Below are positions 41,504 through 50,218 of a stretch of 64,000 nt of DNA, one piece after another. The stretch spans positions 186,001 to 250,000 of the forward strand of contig NZ_JAGTJJ010000002.1 in assembly GCF_028435365.1 (NCBI RefSeq). Direction: 5' to 3'. The position numbers and the translations under genes are program-made. The notes under the pieces are model-generated. The model saw only the letters and a program-made list of their open reading frames with translations. It made no database searches and was not told the DNA's origin. Origin of the DNA: Polyangium jinanense. Lineage in GTDB: Bacteria; Myxococcota; Polyangia; Polyangiales; Polyangiaceae. Every line of letters starts with the position of its first letter. Position 1 is the stretch's first letter.

Positions 41504-42613
41504 ATGCACGCACGTGGCCTCGCTGTCGGCGCGCTCCTCGGCCTCGCCGCCGCGTGTGGCGCGCGAAGCACGCTTTTTGGCCCGGAGGCCGAGCGGCGTG
41601 ATCCTTTTTGCGGCGATGGGCTCGTCGATCCGGGCGAAGCCTGCGACGATCACAACGACGTCGCTGTCGACGCCTGCGTCCCCGGCTGCGCCCTCGCGCG
41701 CTGCGGCGACGGCATCGTCCGGGCCTTCGTCGAGGCCTGCGACGACGGAAACCAGGTCTCCGGCGACGGCTGCACGGCGAGCTGCGCGCTGCCGAGCTGC
41801 GGCAATGGCATCGTCGAGCCGGGGGAGGTCTGCGACGACGGCAATGGCATCGACACGGACGATTGCCCCTCGCGCTGCTTGCCGGCGACATGCGGCGACG
41901 GCTTCGTGCAGGCGGGCGTGGAGGCCTGCGACGCGGGCGCGGCGAACGCCGACAGCCCGGCTTTTTTGCTGCTGCAAGGCGCGCTCGCGCGGCCCGTCCT
42001 GCCCGTCACGCGGCCCATGCCGCTCGTCTCGTTCTACGACTACGGCTCGGCCAGCGCGCACACGGGGTTCGAGGAACGCGGGGCGAGCAAGCTTTTCCTG
42101 TATCGCGACATCACGCCGAACGGCCTGCTCGGGCTTGTCACGATCCACGGCGTGGACAAGAATGTGAACGGAGAGATCCAGCCCGAGGCGCGCGTCGAGA
42201 TGTCGTTTTTCGGCTTGCCCACGGGCACGTTCGTCGCGGTCTCCGACGACACCAAGGCCGAATTCTCGCTGCTCGACGCGACGACGGCGCGCGGGGACTT
42301 TCAGTTCGACGGTAACACGGATGGCGGCGCGCTCTCCGGCCTGCTATCGCCGGGCGCGTGGGTGATCGACGTCGTGCCGAGCTTCCTTCAGGGGATCGAT
42401 CGCTGGGAATGGGTGGACGGGAGTGGCGAGACGATCGTGCTCGATCGCACCACCACGGCCCGGATCGTGGCGCGCGACGTCCCCTCGGCGTGTCGGCTCG
42501 ATTGCACGATTCCAGCGTGTGGCGATAAAATCCTCGATGCGGGGGAGGTGTGCGACGACGGAAATGTCGTCGACCTCGATGGGTGCGCGGCGGATTGCAG
42601 ATCCACCGATTGA
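41504..42613 (+). CDS. DUF4215 Cys-rich repeat lipoprotein
   Basis: A 369-aa lipoprotein (lipobox LAAAC). It contains four myxococcus Cys-rich repeats of the form CGDGxxxxxExCDDGNxxxxDxCxxxC in the first ~150 residues and one more at the C-terminus (CGDKILDAGEVCDDGNVVDLDGC). Between them is a beta-rich domain of about 170 residues (FFGLPTGTFVAVSDDTKAEF) resembling carboxypeptidase-regulatory-like folds. DUF4215 proteins are typical of myxobacterial surfaces; the role is unknown. It is divergent from the cytochrome gene, 68 bp apart. Confidence 0.8.
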   Translation: MHARGLAVGALLGLAAACGARSTLFGPEAERRDPFCGDGLVDPGEACDDHNDVAVDACVPGCALARCGDGIVRAFVEACDDGNQVSGDGCTASCALPSCGNGIVEPGEVCDDGNGIDTDDCPSRCLPATCGDGFVQAGVEACDAGAANADSPAFLLLQGALARPVLPVTRPMPLVSFYDYGSASAHTGFEERGASKLFLYRDITPNGLLGLVTIHGVDKNVNGEIQPEARVEMSFFGLPTGTFVAVSDDTKAEFSLLDATTARGDFQFDGNTDGGALSGLLSPGAWVIDVVPSFLQGIDRWEWVDGSGETIVLDRTTTARIVARDVPSACRLDCTIPACGDKILDAGEVCDDGNVVDLDGCAADCRSTD

Positions 42614-42672
42614 AGAAAAATCGCCGCGGCGTGCGGACCGTGGGAGCTGCAACGTTACGCCGCGCAACACTC

Positions 42673-42701
42673 TTGACAGGCGCGTAAAAGTTTGTCAATT
42701 G
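42673..42701 (+). promoter_or_regulatory. Possible promoter of the blue-copper lipoprotein gene
   Basis: A perfect -35 box TTGACA at 42673-42678 lies 83 bp upstream of the ATG; the -10 at the right distance (CAATTG or AATTGC) is poor. It is the best candidate in the 147-bp gap. Confidence 0.3.
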
Positions 42702-42760
42702 CGTTGCCGCCGAGGCCGCTCGGTGGCCGTTCGGATGACTTTTACCCTTCGAGGCACCTC

Positions 42761-44101
42761 ATGAAGATGCAGAACGCAAAGATCCTGACCGGCGCCGTGC
42801 TTGCCGTCGCGGGGCTCGTTTCTTTCGCTTCGGGCTGCGAGCTCATCGCGACCGTCGATCGATCCCAGATCGACCAGGGGGGCCCGGGAGGCACGGGCGG
42901 CGGGACCGGCGGCATGGGCGGCGTCGGTGGCGGGACCGGCGGCATGGGCGGCGTCGGTGGCGGGACCGGCGGCATGGGCGGCGTCGGCGGCGGGACCGGC
43001 GGCATGGGCGGCGTCGGCGGCGGGACCGGCGGCATGGGCGGTGTCGGTGGCGGGACCGGCGGCACGGGCGGCGTTGGTGGAATGGGCGGCGCCGGTGGAA
43101 TGGGCGGCGTTGGTGGAATGGGCGGTGCCGGTGGAATGGGCGGTGCCGGTGGAATGGGCGTCGGCGGCATGGGTGGTGCTGGTGGCGCCGGTGGAATGGG
43201 CGGCGTTGGTGGAATGGGCGGCACCGGTGGCATGACCAACGTCTGCCTCACGCCGGCCGATTGTCCGACCCCGCCGAACGAGTGCGAGCAGGCGGCGTGC
43301 TCGAATGGCATGTGCGGCGCGGAACCCAAGATGGCCGGCACGCCGACCTCGGGGGAAACGGCCGGCGACTGCAAGAAGCACGTCTGCGACGGTAGCGGCG
43401 CCGCGACGGTCGAGAACGACGACCTGGACCTCCCGGACGACAGCAAGTCCTGCACGACCGATACCTGTGACAATGGTTCGCCCCTGTATACCCCCCTGGC
43501 GGAGGGGACCACGTGCATGGAGTCCGGCGGCAAGGTCTGCAGCGCCACGGGCGCGTGCGTCGAGTGCAACGTCGACGGCGATTGCATGAGCGGCTCCACG
43601 TGCGTCGGAAACCAGTGCGTGGCTCCCGCGACGTGCAACGACGGCATCCAGAACGGCGGCGAGACGGGCGTTGATTGCGGCGGGACCTGCCCGAAGTGCA
43701 ATGGCGACGCTTGCACGGCCGATAACGAATGCCAGAGCGGCATCTGCAACGGCGGCCAGTGCGTGGCCAGCGTCAATGGTTGCACGCCCGCGTCGGCGGT
43801 GGATCTCACCGCCCAGGGGGCGACGTCGATTACGTCCAGCGGCCTGGCCTACAGCCCGAAGTGCATCAAGGTGAAGGCGGGGTCGACCGTGACGTTCTCG
43901 AGCAACTTCAGCACCCATCCGCTGCAGGGCGGCGTGGTCGTGAACGGCACGGCGACGCCCACCGCGAGCGGCCCGTTCGCCACGGTGACGGACTCGGGCA
44001 CCATGAAGGACTTCGGGATGGTGGACCCGGGGACGTATCCCTTCTACTGCGTGCCGCACGCGACGCTCGGCATGAACGGCGCGGTGTTCGTCGTTCCGTG
44101 A
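42761..44101 (+). CDS. Lipoprotein with Gly-rich repeats and a plastocyanin-like blue-copper domain
   Basis: A 446-aa protein from ATG 42761 (GAGG ~7 nt upstream). The signal peptide ends in the lipobox SFASGC. Residues ~47-160 are GGTGGMGGVG-type repeats, ~165-345 Cys-rich modules (CLTPADCP, CNDGIQNGGETGVDCGGTC), and the last ~100 residues a cupredoxin. Type-1 copper ligands are visible: His in STHPL, then Cys, His and Met in YCVPHATLGM. The family carries single electrons in the periplasm or at the surface. Proximity to the cytochrome lipoprotein at 39.3-41.4 kb suggests a possible electron-transfer link, which is inference. Confidence 0.85.
   Translation: MKMQNAKILTGAVLAVAGLVSFASGCELIATVDRSQIDQGGPGGTGGGTGGMGGVGGGTGGMGGVGGGTGGMGGVGGGTGGMGGVGGGTGGMGGVGGGTGGTGGVGGMGGAGGMGGVGGMGGAGGMGGAGGMGVGGMGGAGGAGGMGGVGGMGGTGGMTNVCLTPADCPTPPNECEQAACSNGMCGAEPKMAGTPTSGETAGDCKKHVCDGSGAATVENDDLDLPDDSKSCTTDTCDNGSPLYTPLAEGTTCMESGGKVCSATGACVECNVDGDCMSGSTCVGNQCVAPATCNDGIQNGGETGVDCGGTCPKCNGDACTADNECQSGICNGGQCVASVNGCTPASAVDLTAQGATSITSSGLAYSPKCIKVKAGSTVTFSSNFSTHPLQGGVVVNGTATPTASGPFATVTDSGTMKDFGMVDPGTYPFYCVPHATLGMNGAVFVVP
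42901..43232 (+). repeat. In-frame Gly-rich tandem repeats inside the blue-copper lipoprotein gene
   Basis: Six near-identical 30-bp units at 42901-43080 (CGGGACCGGCGGCATGGGCG start) encode GGTGGMGGVG. They are followed by shorter units of about 18 bp, GGTGGAATGGGCGG type, to about 43230. The low divergence between units suggests recent slippage or unequal exchange. Confidence 0.85.
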
Positions 44102-44205
44102 CAGGAAGATGACGCAGAAGTGCGGGCACCCTCGTCCGAGCCGTGCCCGCTCCTTGCGCGCCGTCGCCCAACTTGCCGGGTCGTGTTATCGTCCCCGGTA
44201 AAGTC

Positions 44206-45828
44206 ATGGCAACCCCCGACGGAGCGCCAGCCTCGTTCTCGATCCACCCGGATCTCCTGCTGTCGGTCCTCGACGACGCGACGGCACTCGTCGACGGCCG
44301 CGGCCGCGTTCGCCTCACGAACCCGCGCATGGACCGCCTGTTCGCCTCCGAGGAGGGCACGCGTTTTCTCCCGTTCTTCGAGCGTCACGGCGCGTTTCGG
44401 CTCCTGCCGACGAGCGTGCTCGACGGCGCGGCGCTCGCGGCCGCGCGGGGGATCGAGGACGTGCTCGCGGGGGCGCGCGAGCGGCTCGAGCTCGACCTCG
44501 GGGCCCCGGGAAGCTCGCTGCTTGCGATTGCGTGTGCGGTCGACGGCGGCCGCGGCGCGCTCGTGCGGGTGCGCCTGCGTACGGCCGAGGAGGAGCATCG
44601 CGCACGCTGCGCCGAGGTGGTCGAGGCCATGCAGCTCGGGCTTTACGTCTACCGGCTCGAAGAATCAAAAGGCGACGAGGCGGCGCTGCGCTGCGTGTAC
44701 GGCAATCCCGCCGCCGAGCAGCTCACGCAAAGGCCCACGGCGAAGTTCGTGGGAAAACTGCTCGACGAGGTCAGCAGTGTCCCGCGGCAAAAGGGGCTCA
44801 TCGACCGATACGTCGAGGTGGTCCACGAGAAGAAGACGGTCGACATCGATTACACGGTGACGGACGCGAGGACGGGCAAGGACGTCTCCTGGGCGATCAA
44901 GGCCTTCCCGCTCTCGGGGCAATGCGTGGGCTCGATCTTCGAGGACGTCACGAAGCAGCGGGAGACCGAGCAATCGCTCCGCAGCACGTCGCAGTTCCTC
45001 GACTCGATTCTCGACAACATCCCGATGATGATCTTCATCAAGGAGGCGAAGGCGCTCCGGTACGTCCACATCAACAAATACATGGAGGAGCGCTTCTCGT
45101 CGCCGGTCGGCTGGATCGGGTACACCGATTACGACATTTTTTCCAAGGAGATCGCCGACGGGTTCGTCGAGGCGGACCGGGCCGTCTTCGAGGGCCGTGT
45201 CATCGTGGACATTCCCGCGGAAGAGGTCCCGATCCGCGGCGTGGGCATGCGCGTTTGCCATACCCGCAAGATCCCGCTGTACGACGAGGCGGGGCAGCCG
45301 CTCTTCCTGATCGGAATGAGCGAGGACATCACGGACCGGAAATCGGCCGAGGACGCGAAGCGGCGCGAGCTCGTGTTGCTGGAGACGCAGACGAAGTTGA
45401 TGCAGCTCGTCCGGCAGCTCTCGACGCCGCTCCTGCCGCTTTCGCAGGGCGTGCTCGTGGCGCCACTCGTGGGGCAGATGGACGAGGCGCGGGGGCAGCA
45501 TTTCATGGAGGCGCTGCTCGCGGGAATCCAGCATCACCAGGCCGAGACGGTGCTCATCGACATCACGGGGGTGCCTTCGATCGACGCATCCGTGGCCGAG
45601 CAGCTCCTCCGGGCCACGCGCGCGGCGGGCCTGCTCGGCACGGAGACCGCGCTCGTGGGGGTATCTCCGGACGTGGCGCGCACGATTGTGGACCTCGGGG
45701 TCGATTTCGGCGCGCTCGTGACGTATGGGGACCTCCGGGCGGGCATGCGGGCGGCGGCGGAGGGGCGGCGGCGCCGGCACGCCGCGAAAGCGGGCCAAGG
45801 CCAGGGGCGGTCGAGCCCGAGGACGTGA
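44206..45828 (+). CDS. PAS-PAS-PAS-STAS regulator (RsbR-like)
   Basis: A 540-aa cytoplasmic sensor. Approximate domains: PAS-like 10-120, PAS 130-255, PAS 260-385 (ILDNIPMMIFIKEAKALRYVHIN, MSEDITDRK) and STAS 405-520 (PLVGQMDEARGQHFMEALL, DITGVPSIDASVAEQLLRATR). In RsbR-type proteins the STAS domain assembles stressosomes and is phosphorylated on Ser/Thr by a partner kinase; a Ser is present in the loop after DITGVPSID. No RsbS/RsbT genes are next to it. ATG 44206 was preferred to GTG 44143, which would add 21 residues; neither has a clear Shine-Dalgarno. Confidence 0.82.
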   Translation: MATPDGAPASFSIHPDLLLSVLDDATALVDGRGRVRLTNPRMDRLFASEEGTRFLPFFERHGAFRLLPTSVLDGAALAAARGIEDVLAGARERLELDLGAPGSSLLAIACAVDGGRGALVRVRLRTAEEEHRARCAEVVEAMQLGLYVYRLEESKGDEAALRCVYGNPAAEQLTQRPTAKFVGKLLDEVSSVPRQKGLIDRYVEVVHEKKTVDIDYTVTDARTGKDVSWAIKAFPLSGQCVGSIFEDVTKQRETEQSLRSTSQFLDSILDNIPMMIFIKEAKALRYVHINKYMEERFSSPVGWIGYTDYDIFSKEIADGFVEADRAVFEGRVIVDIPAEEVPIRGVGMRVCHTRKIPLYDEAGQPLFLIGMSEDITDRKSAEDAKRRELVLLETQTKLMQLVRQLSTPLLPLSQGVLVAPLVGQMDEARGQHFMEALLAGIQHHQAETVLIDITGVPSIDASVAEQLLRATRAAGLLGTETALVGVSPDVARTIVDLGVDFGALVTYGDLRAGMRAAAEGRRRRHAAKAGQGQGRSSPRT

Positions 45829-45829
45829 C

Positions 45830-46669
45830 ATGCCGAGCCCGGCCCCGCTCACGCCCGTCCTCGCGTCGATGCTGCCCGGGCCGGGCGCCTCGGACGCAGA
45901 GCACGCAAAGGCCTTTCGCCGGGCGGCGCACGTCCTGCTCAATCACGCGACGCTTTTTATTGCCGGAACACCTCATCGCCTGGCCGAAATCGAGTTTTAT
46001 TGGTACGGCCCAGGGCATCAGGATCCTTTCGCGCATCGAGATCCGATCCAGGTCAACGCGGGGGTCTGGTATTTTCATCGGCAAGGCGGGACGTACAAGG
46101 GCGGGACGTACAAAGGCGTCGACATCGCGATGGGGCGAAAGCCCGATACGTACATCGGCATTCTGATTCGCAGCATCGTGGACCCGGCGAGCGGGACGTT
46201 GATCGAAGGTTCGTGCACGTGTGTCGATCACGTGCTTTTGCGGACCGGCAAGGAGAGCGTCGCGGCGCTCGCGGGCTCGTTCGAGGGGTCGATCGATCCG
46301 CGGCAGGGTTCGCCGCTGTATCTCGCACACGAGGATCCCCGGGGCGGCGCGGCGGAGGTCTTCGATTCGCCGCGGGTGGGTTTGACCTTGAAGAAGGGCG
46401 CGACGCCCGAACGGCGGGCCTTTCTCGGGCGGCCGTATCGATTCACGACCGAGCCGGCGCGGACGAAAAAGGGGCGGCCCCACCTCGTCGTCCGGCTGCA
46501 CCAGAAAGGTTTTTCCGACGAGGAGATTGTCCAGATCACCCGGGTGGGTGCGGCCACGGCCGCGCGGTGGGTGCGGGCGTTCGAGGCGGGGAAGGGGAAA
46601 GACCCGGACGACTATCGGCACGAGCTTTCGACCGAAGAGCTCTGCGAGCTCTGGGGCGCGCTCGCCTGA
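45830..46669 (+). CDS. Conserved hypothetical protein with C-terminal HTH-like segment
   Basis: A 279-aa protein whose ATG is one base after the stop of the STAS gene (TGACATG), so it is translationally coupled. The N-terminal 200 residues contain IEFYWYGPGHQDPFAHRDP and WYFHRQGGTYKGGTYKG, a pattern I have seen in uncharacterised proteins but cannot assign to a function; an enzymatic or nucleic-acid role is possible. Near the C-terminus, FSDEEIVQITRVGAATAARWV looks like a helix-turn-helix. It ends head-on with the carotenoid oxygenase gene, the two stops forming TGATCA. Confidence 0.6.
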   Translation: MPSPAPLTPVLASMLPGPGASDAEHAKAFRRAAHVLLNHATLFIAGTPHRLAEIEFYWYGPGHQDPFAHRDPIQVNAGVWYFHRQGGTYKGGTYKGVDIAMGRKPDTYIGILIRSIVDPASGTLIEGSCTCVDHVLLRTGKESVAALAGSFEGSIDPRQGSPLYLAHEDPRGGAAEVFDSPRVGLTLKKGATPERRAFLGRPYRFTTEPARTKKGRPHLVVRLHQKGFSDEEIVQITRVGAATAARWVRAFEAGKGKDPDDYRHELSTEELCELWGALA

Positions 46670-48232
46670 TCAGTCCGAGGCGGGCACCCACGTGCCGTGA
46701 AAGCCGAAGGGGACGCGCTGGCGGGCGCGGACGACGGCGACAGGTTCGGCGTCGAGGTTCGTCGCGTCGAGGATCAAGAGGTCACTCGCGGCCTCGTCGG
46801 CGTGGTAGACCGTGGTGATCAGGTACCCATCGCCCTCGGGCGCGGTTTCCGTGCGCGGGACGAAAAGCGCCTCGTTCGTGTAGGTCGATCGGCCGAGGTT
46901 GCGATATCGCACCTCGCCGGTCTCGAAATCGACGCGGCCGATCGCGTTCATGATGCCGCGGCCGCACGTCGGGGCGATCCGCGCCGCGACCCAGCCATAC
47001 CGATGGCGGCGCGTCGCGAAGCGCGGGTTGACCACGGGGAACTCGCAGGGCGCGTCATCGAGGATCGTCTCGCTGATCCTGCCGGTGTCGAGGTCGAGCC
47101 GAAGTCGCACGAGCAGCCCCGGCGGGTATTCCTCGATGTGCGGGTTCATCGTCTCGCCGCCCGGATCGAAGAGCGGCAAGCGGGAGTAACGGACGATGTC
47201 GAGGACGACCGCATTCCCGTCATCGAACGCGTTCATCGGATGGAACACGTAGCAGGGCGGGATTTCGTACCAGCGCACGGGCGCCGCGGGGTCGTCCCGT
47301 AAAACCACGCCGATCCGCGCGCCGCGCGAGGGCTGCCAGCGGACCGAGTTCGGGCTCTTCATGTCGTCCATGTGGAGCACGGCCGGCAGGTGATAAAAGA
47401 CGGCGCGCGTCTCGGTCACGCTGAAATCGTGCATCATGGCGGGGAAGGGCGCCTCGATGTCGCGCGAGAGCCGCACAGCGCCGTCCTTTTCGAACACGTG
47501 ATACGTGAGCCCGCCGCGGCCGCCCCAGTAGCCGAACGTATAAATCGTCTCCGTGCCCGGCTCGATTTTGGGGTGCGCAACCATGCCGCCCTTGCCGGAA
47601 CGCACGGTACCGCCGAAATCGAAGCGGCCTTTCGTCGCGAGGGTGACCGGGTCGATCTCGTGCGCGGGTGAGCCCTCGACGAGCGAGAGCAGCCGGCCGG
47701 CCATTCTCTGGATGCTCGTGTTGCTGCGGTCGACGGCGCGCAAGATGCGCTCGAATTGCTCTTCGCTCGGCCCTTTGCCGAGGAGCGCCTGCGCCTGCAG
47801 GGTGATGAGCTCCGTCCCGGAGAAGCCGAGCGCGAGCCAGCCTTCGATCGTCGTGGAGAGCGCGAGGTCGCGGATCCCGCCGAAGAGCGCATGCCCGGCG
47901 CGCTCTTCGAGGGCCAGTTTTTCCGTGCGGACCCAGCGATTCTTGTGGGAGACGCGGCCGCCCTCGATCACGAACGCGTCGATCATCCCGTCGCCGTCGA
48001 ACCAATGATACAGGTCCGGGTTCGGCGGCTCGAACCGGGGGCCGGGGCTCATGCGATAAAGGGTGCCGCGGAGATCACGCGGGACCTCGCCCCGGAGGAC
48101 CTCGAGCGACGGCGCATCACTCTCCCGGCCCACAGGCGCGAAATTGCCTTCGAGGTAAGGGTTCGGCCGGAACGCGCGGGGCCTCGGCCTCTTCTTGTCG
48201 AGCGCGAGGAGAAGGTCTTCAGCGAGGCCCAT
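46670..48232 (-). CDS. Carotenoid cleavage oxygenase (RPE65/CCD family)
   Basis: A 520-aa non-heme iron dioxygenase of the carotenoid oxygenase family. The four iron-binding His are present at the expected places: His220 (MVAHPK), His268 (MHDFS), His331 (VFHPMNAF) and His512 (FGFHGTW). LYRMSPGPRFEPPN and YHWFDGDGM near the N-terminus are also family motifs. It cleaves a carotenoid, apocarotenoid or stilbene double bond; the substrate is not predictable, although myxobacteria make carotenoids. ATG 48232 has AAGGAG 8 nt upstream. It lies 26 bp after the NYN gene on the same strand. Confidence 0.92.
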   Translation of the reverse strand: MGLAEDLLLALDKKRPRPRAFRPNPYLEGNFAPVGRESDAPSLEVLRGEVPRDLRGTLYRMSPGPRFEPPNPDLYHWFDGDGMIDAFVIEGGRVSHKNRWVRTEKLALEERAGHALFGGIRDLALSTTIEGWLALGFSGTELITLQAQALLGKGPSEEQFERILRAVDRSNTSIQRMAGRLLSLVEGSPAHEIDPVTLATKGRFDFGGTVRSGKGGMVAHPKIEPGTETIYTFGYWGGRGGLTYHVFEKDGAVRLSRDIEAPFPAMMHDFSVTETRAVFYHLPAVLHMDDMKSPNSVRWQPSRGARIGVVLRDDPAAPVRWYEIPPCYVFHPMNAFDDGNAVVLDIVRYSRLPLFDPGGETMNPHIEEYPPGLLVRLRLDLDTGRISETILDDAPCEFPVVNPRFATRRHRYGWVAARIAPTCGRGIMNAIGRVDFETGEVRYRNLGRSTYTNEALFVPRTETAPEGDGYLITTVYHADEAASDLLILDATNLDAEPVAVVRARQRVPFGFHGTWVPASD

Positions 48233-48258
48233 GGCAAACGCTCCTTTCGAGTCGAGGT

Positions 48259-50058
48259 TCAGGCTTTGGCTTCGTGCGCCGTCCCGCTCACGTCGGTCGT
48301 CTCCACGGCGGGCACTTCCTCGATGGCGCCGATGAGCCAGCGCTCGATCGCCGCGCGCTCCGCCGTGGAGAGGTTCAGCTCGGCGTCCTCGCACATCGCC
48401 AGCACGTTGCGCTGGAACGCCTCGGCGAGCAGGCGCGCGCCCCAGGGTTTGGGCGCCTCGTGCAGCGGCAGCCCGCCGTACATGATGCCACGCAGGACGA
48501 ACGTCACCGCCGATCGCGACACGGAATGGCCCTCGGCGAGCAGAGCATCCCGCACCGATTTCGAGGTCGCCGTGACCTGGAAGGAACTCCGGCCGAGGAT
48601 GTCCGCGATCGTCCGGAAGAGCAGGCCGAACTCCGGCGGCCGGAGGACGGGCACGCCCGTGATCTCGTGCACGCGCCGGAGCACGCCGAACTCGTCGCGC
48701 GAGGGCGGCGGCCAGTCCTCGCTCTCGGCCTCCGGAGGCTCGTGCCGCGTGGGATCGAAGAGGTGGCCCGGGCTCGCCGTGTGCACGACGAAGCCGGGAT
48801 CACTCGCGTGGAGCAAGAGATCCTTGAAGCTCCCGGTCCCGGCCCAGCGGCTGTCGACGACCACGTTGCCGAGCCGCCGGATGACCTCCTGCGAGGCCGA
48901 GGCCATGGTCACGGGGCGCGGCGAGCTCGACACGTAATCGCGCAGGACACGGACGATCTCGGCGCGTAGATCCGAGGGTCGCGCGAGCGTGTCGGGCGAG
49001 GGCTCGATCACGGTCGAGAGCTGGATGTTCGGGTTCGGGTTCGGCGGCAGGGGGATGCTCGGCGCTGGGCTCGACATCGGCATGGGCACCGACGGCGGCG
49101 GCGGGACGAGGCCCTGCGTGGGCGCCGTGGGCACGGCGAGCGAAGGCGCAGGCGGGAGGTCGGTCGTGACGCGCCAGCTCTCGGCCTCGTCGTCGACGAT
49201 GCGCAGGCGTACGTCGCGCCGACACAGTTCCTCGGTGAGGGCGCGCAGGCTCTTGAAGCCGAGCCAGTCGCTCGCCGCGGAGAACTCGTGGAAGCGGCGG
49301 TAGACACGCGGCAGACTCGCGGCGGGCAGGCTTCCGCCCGCGCGCGCGGCGCCCACGACGGCCGCCGCCATCTGCGAGAGTAGCTCCGCGCCCGCGTCGC
49401 CCGCGGGCAGCGAGGCCGGCGGGGGCATGATCGAGGCCGAGGGGAACATCGAGAACGACCGGTCGCGCTGCGGCGGCGAGATCGCCGGCGGCTCGAACCC
49501 TTCGCCCTCGCCCGGGACGCGCAGCGTATCCTCGATGAACCGGTCCTCCGTGATGAGCCGATCACACGCGGCGATGTACGCCGAGGCCGCATACCCGACG
49601 GCCACGACCACGGTGCGCCGGTCGTGTGCGCGGAGCCTCAGCAATACGGGCGTGAAGTCGGCGTCGCCGGACATGATGACGAACTTGTCGAAGCGCGTCG
49701 GGTGGCCGAGCGTGTCGAGGATGTCCATCACCATGCGGATGTCGGAGCTCGTCTTGCCCAGCGACGTGAGGGGCGGACAATCGACGACCTCGAACGCGGC
49801 GCGGGTGAAGTACGGCCGGTACTTGTGGAACGTCTTCGGGTTCAAGTAGCACTTGCGGACGAGCACGGAGAGGGGCGTGTGCCCCGGCTCGCTGTCGCTC
49901 TGCGACTTGCCGATGAGGCCCCGCTCCATCCACGCCAGCCAGCGCGTTGGTTCGGTGGCGAAGACCTCTGCCGCTTCCGGATCGACCCGATGGAGCCCGA
50001 GGTAAATGTTGTCGAAATCGACGAAAAGGGCGGTTCTGATCCGCTCGGCTTGAGGCAT
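48259..50058 (-). CDS. NYN-domain nuclease with two OST-HTH/LOTUS-like domains
   Basis: A 599-aa protein. Residues ~8-175 are a NYN (PIN-like) domain with acidic residues at VDFDN (Asp14, Asp16), SSDIRMVMDIL and MSGDADFTP, as in YacP/LabA/MARF1-type ribonucleases. Two LOTUS-like winged helices follow (~225-320, SDWLGFKSLRALTEEL; ~405-490, VVVDSRWAGTGSFKDLLLH), separated by a Pro-rich linker, and a further helical domain to the end. NYN-LOTUS proteins are predicted to bind and cut RNA. ATG 50058 begins the NYN domain; the open frame upstream to 50208 has no features. Confidence 0.85.
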   Translation of the reverse strand: MPQAERIRTALFVDFDNIYLGLHRVDPEAAEVFATEPTRWLAWMERGLIGKSQSDSEPGHTPLSVLVRKCYLNPKTFHKYRPYFTRAAFEVVDCPPLTSLGKTSSDIRMVMDILDTLGHPTRFDKFVIMSGDADFTPVLLRLRAHDRRTVVVAVGYAASAYIAACDRLITEDRFIEDTLRVPGEGEGFEPPAISPPQRDRSFSMFPSASIMPPPASLPAGDAGAELLSQMAAAVVGAARAGGSLPAASLPRVYRRFHEFSAASDWLGFKSLRALTEELCRRDVRLRIVDDEAESWRVTTDLPPAPSLAVPTAPTQGLVPPPPSVPMPMSSPAPSIPLPPNPNPNIQLSTVIEPSPDTLARPSDLRAEIVRVLRDYVSSSPRPVTMASASQEVIRRLGNVVVDSRWAGTGSFKDLLLHASDPGFVVHTASPGHLFDPTRHEPPEAESEDWPPPSRDEFGVLRRVHEITGVPVLRPPEFGLLFRTIADILGRSSFQVTATSKSVRDALLAEGHSVSRSAVTFVLRGIMYGGLPLHEAPKPWGARLLAEAFQRNVLAMCEDAELNLSTAERAAIERWLIGAIEEVPAVETTDVSGTAHEAKA

Positions 50059-50218
50059 GGAGTTCCCCCCGACGATCCGGGACCACGAGCCTAGGATGGG
50101 GGGATGAGGTTGGTCAAGCGAACCCCGACGCAGATCTCGGGCATCGCCGGAGCCTGGAAGGGGGCGTGTCAGAGATTTGGCCTTCACGCCCGTGCGTCCC
50201 AGTGCCATTCCTCCAGGG

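Noticed and set aside
39330..41891. Start at 41891 for the cytochrome-propeller gene
   Set aside because: The extra N-terminus is Arg-rich low complexity overlapping the divergent DUF4215 gene; GTG 41435 leads directly into a signal peptide and lipobox.
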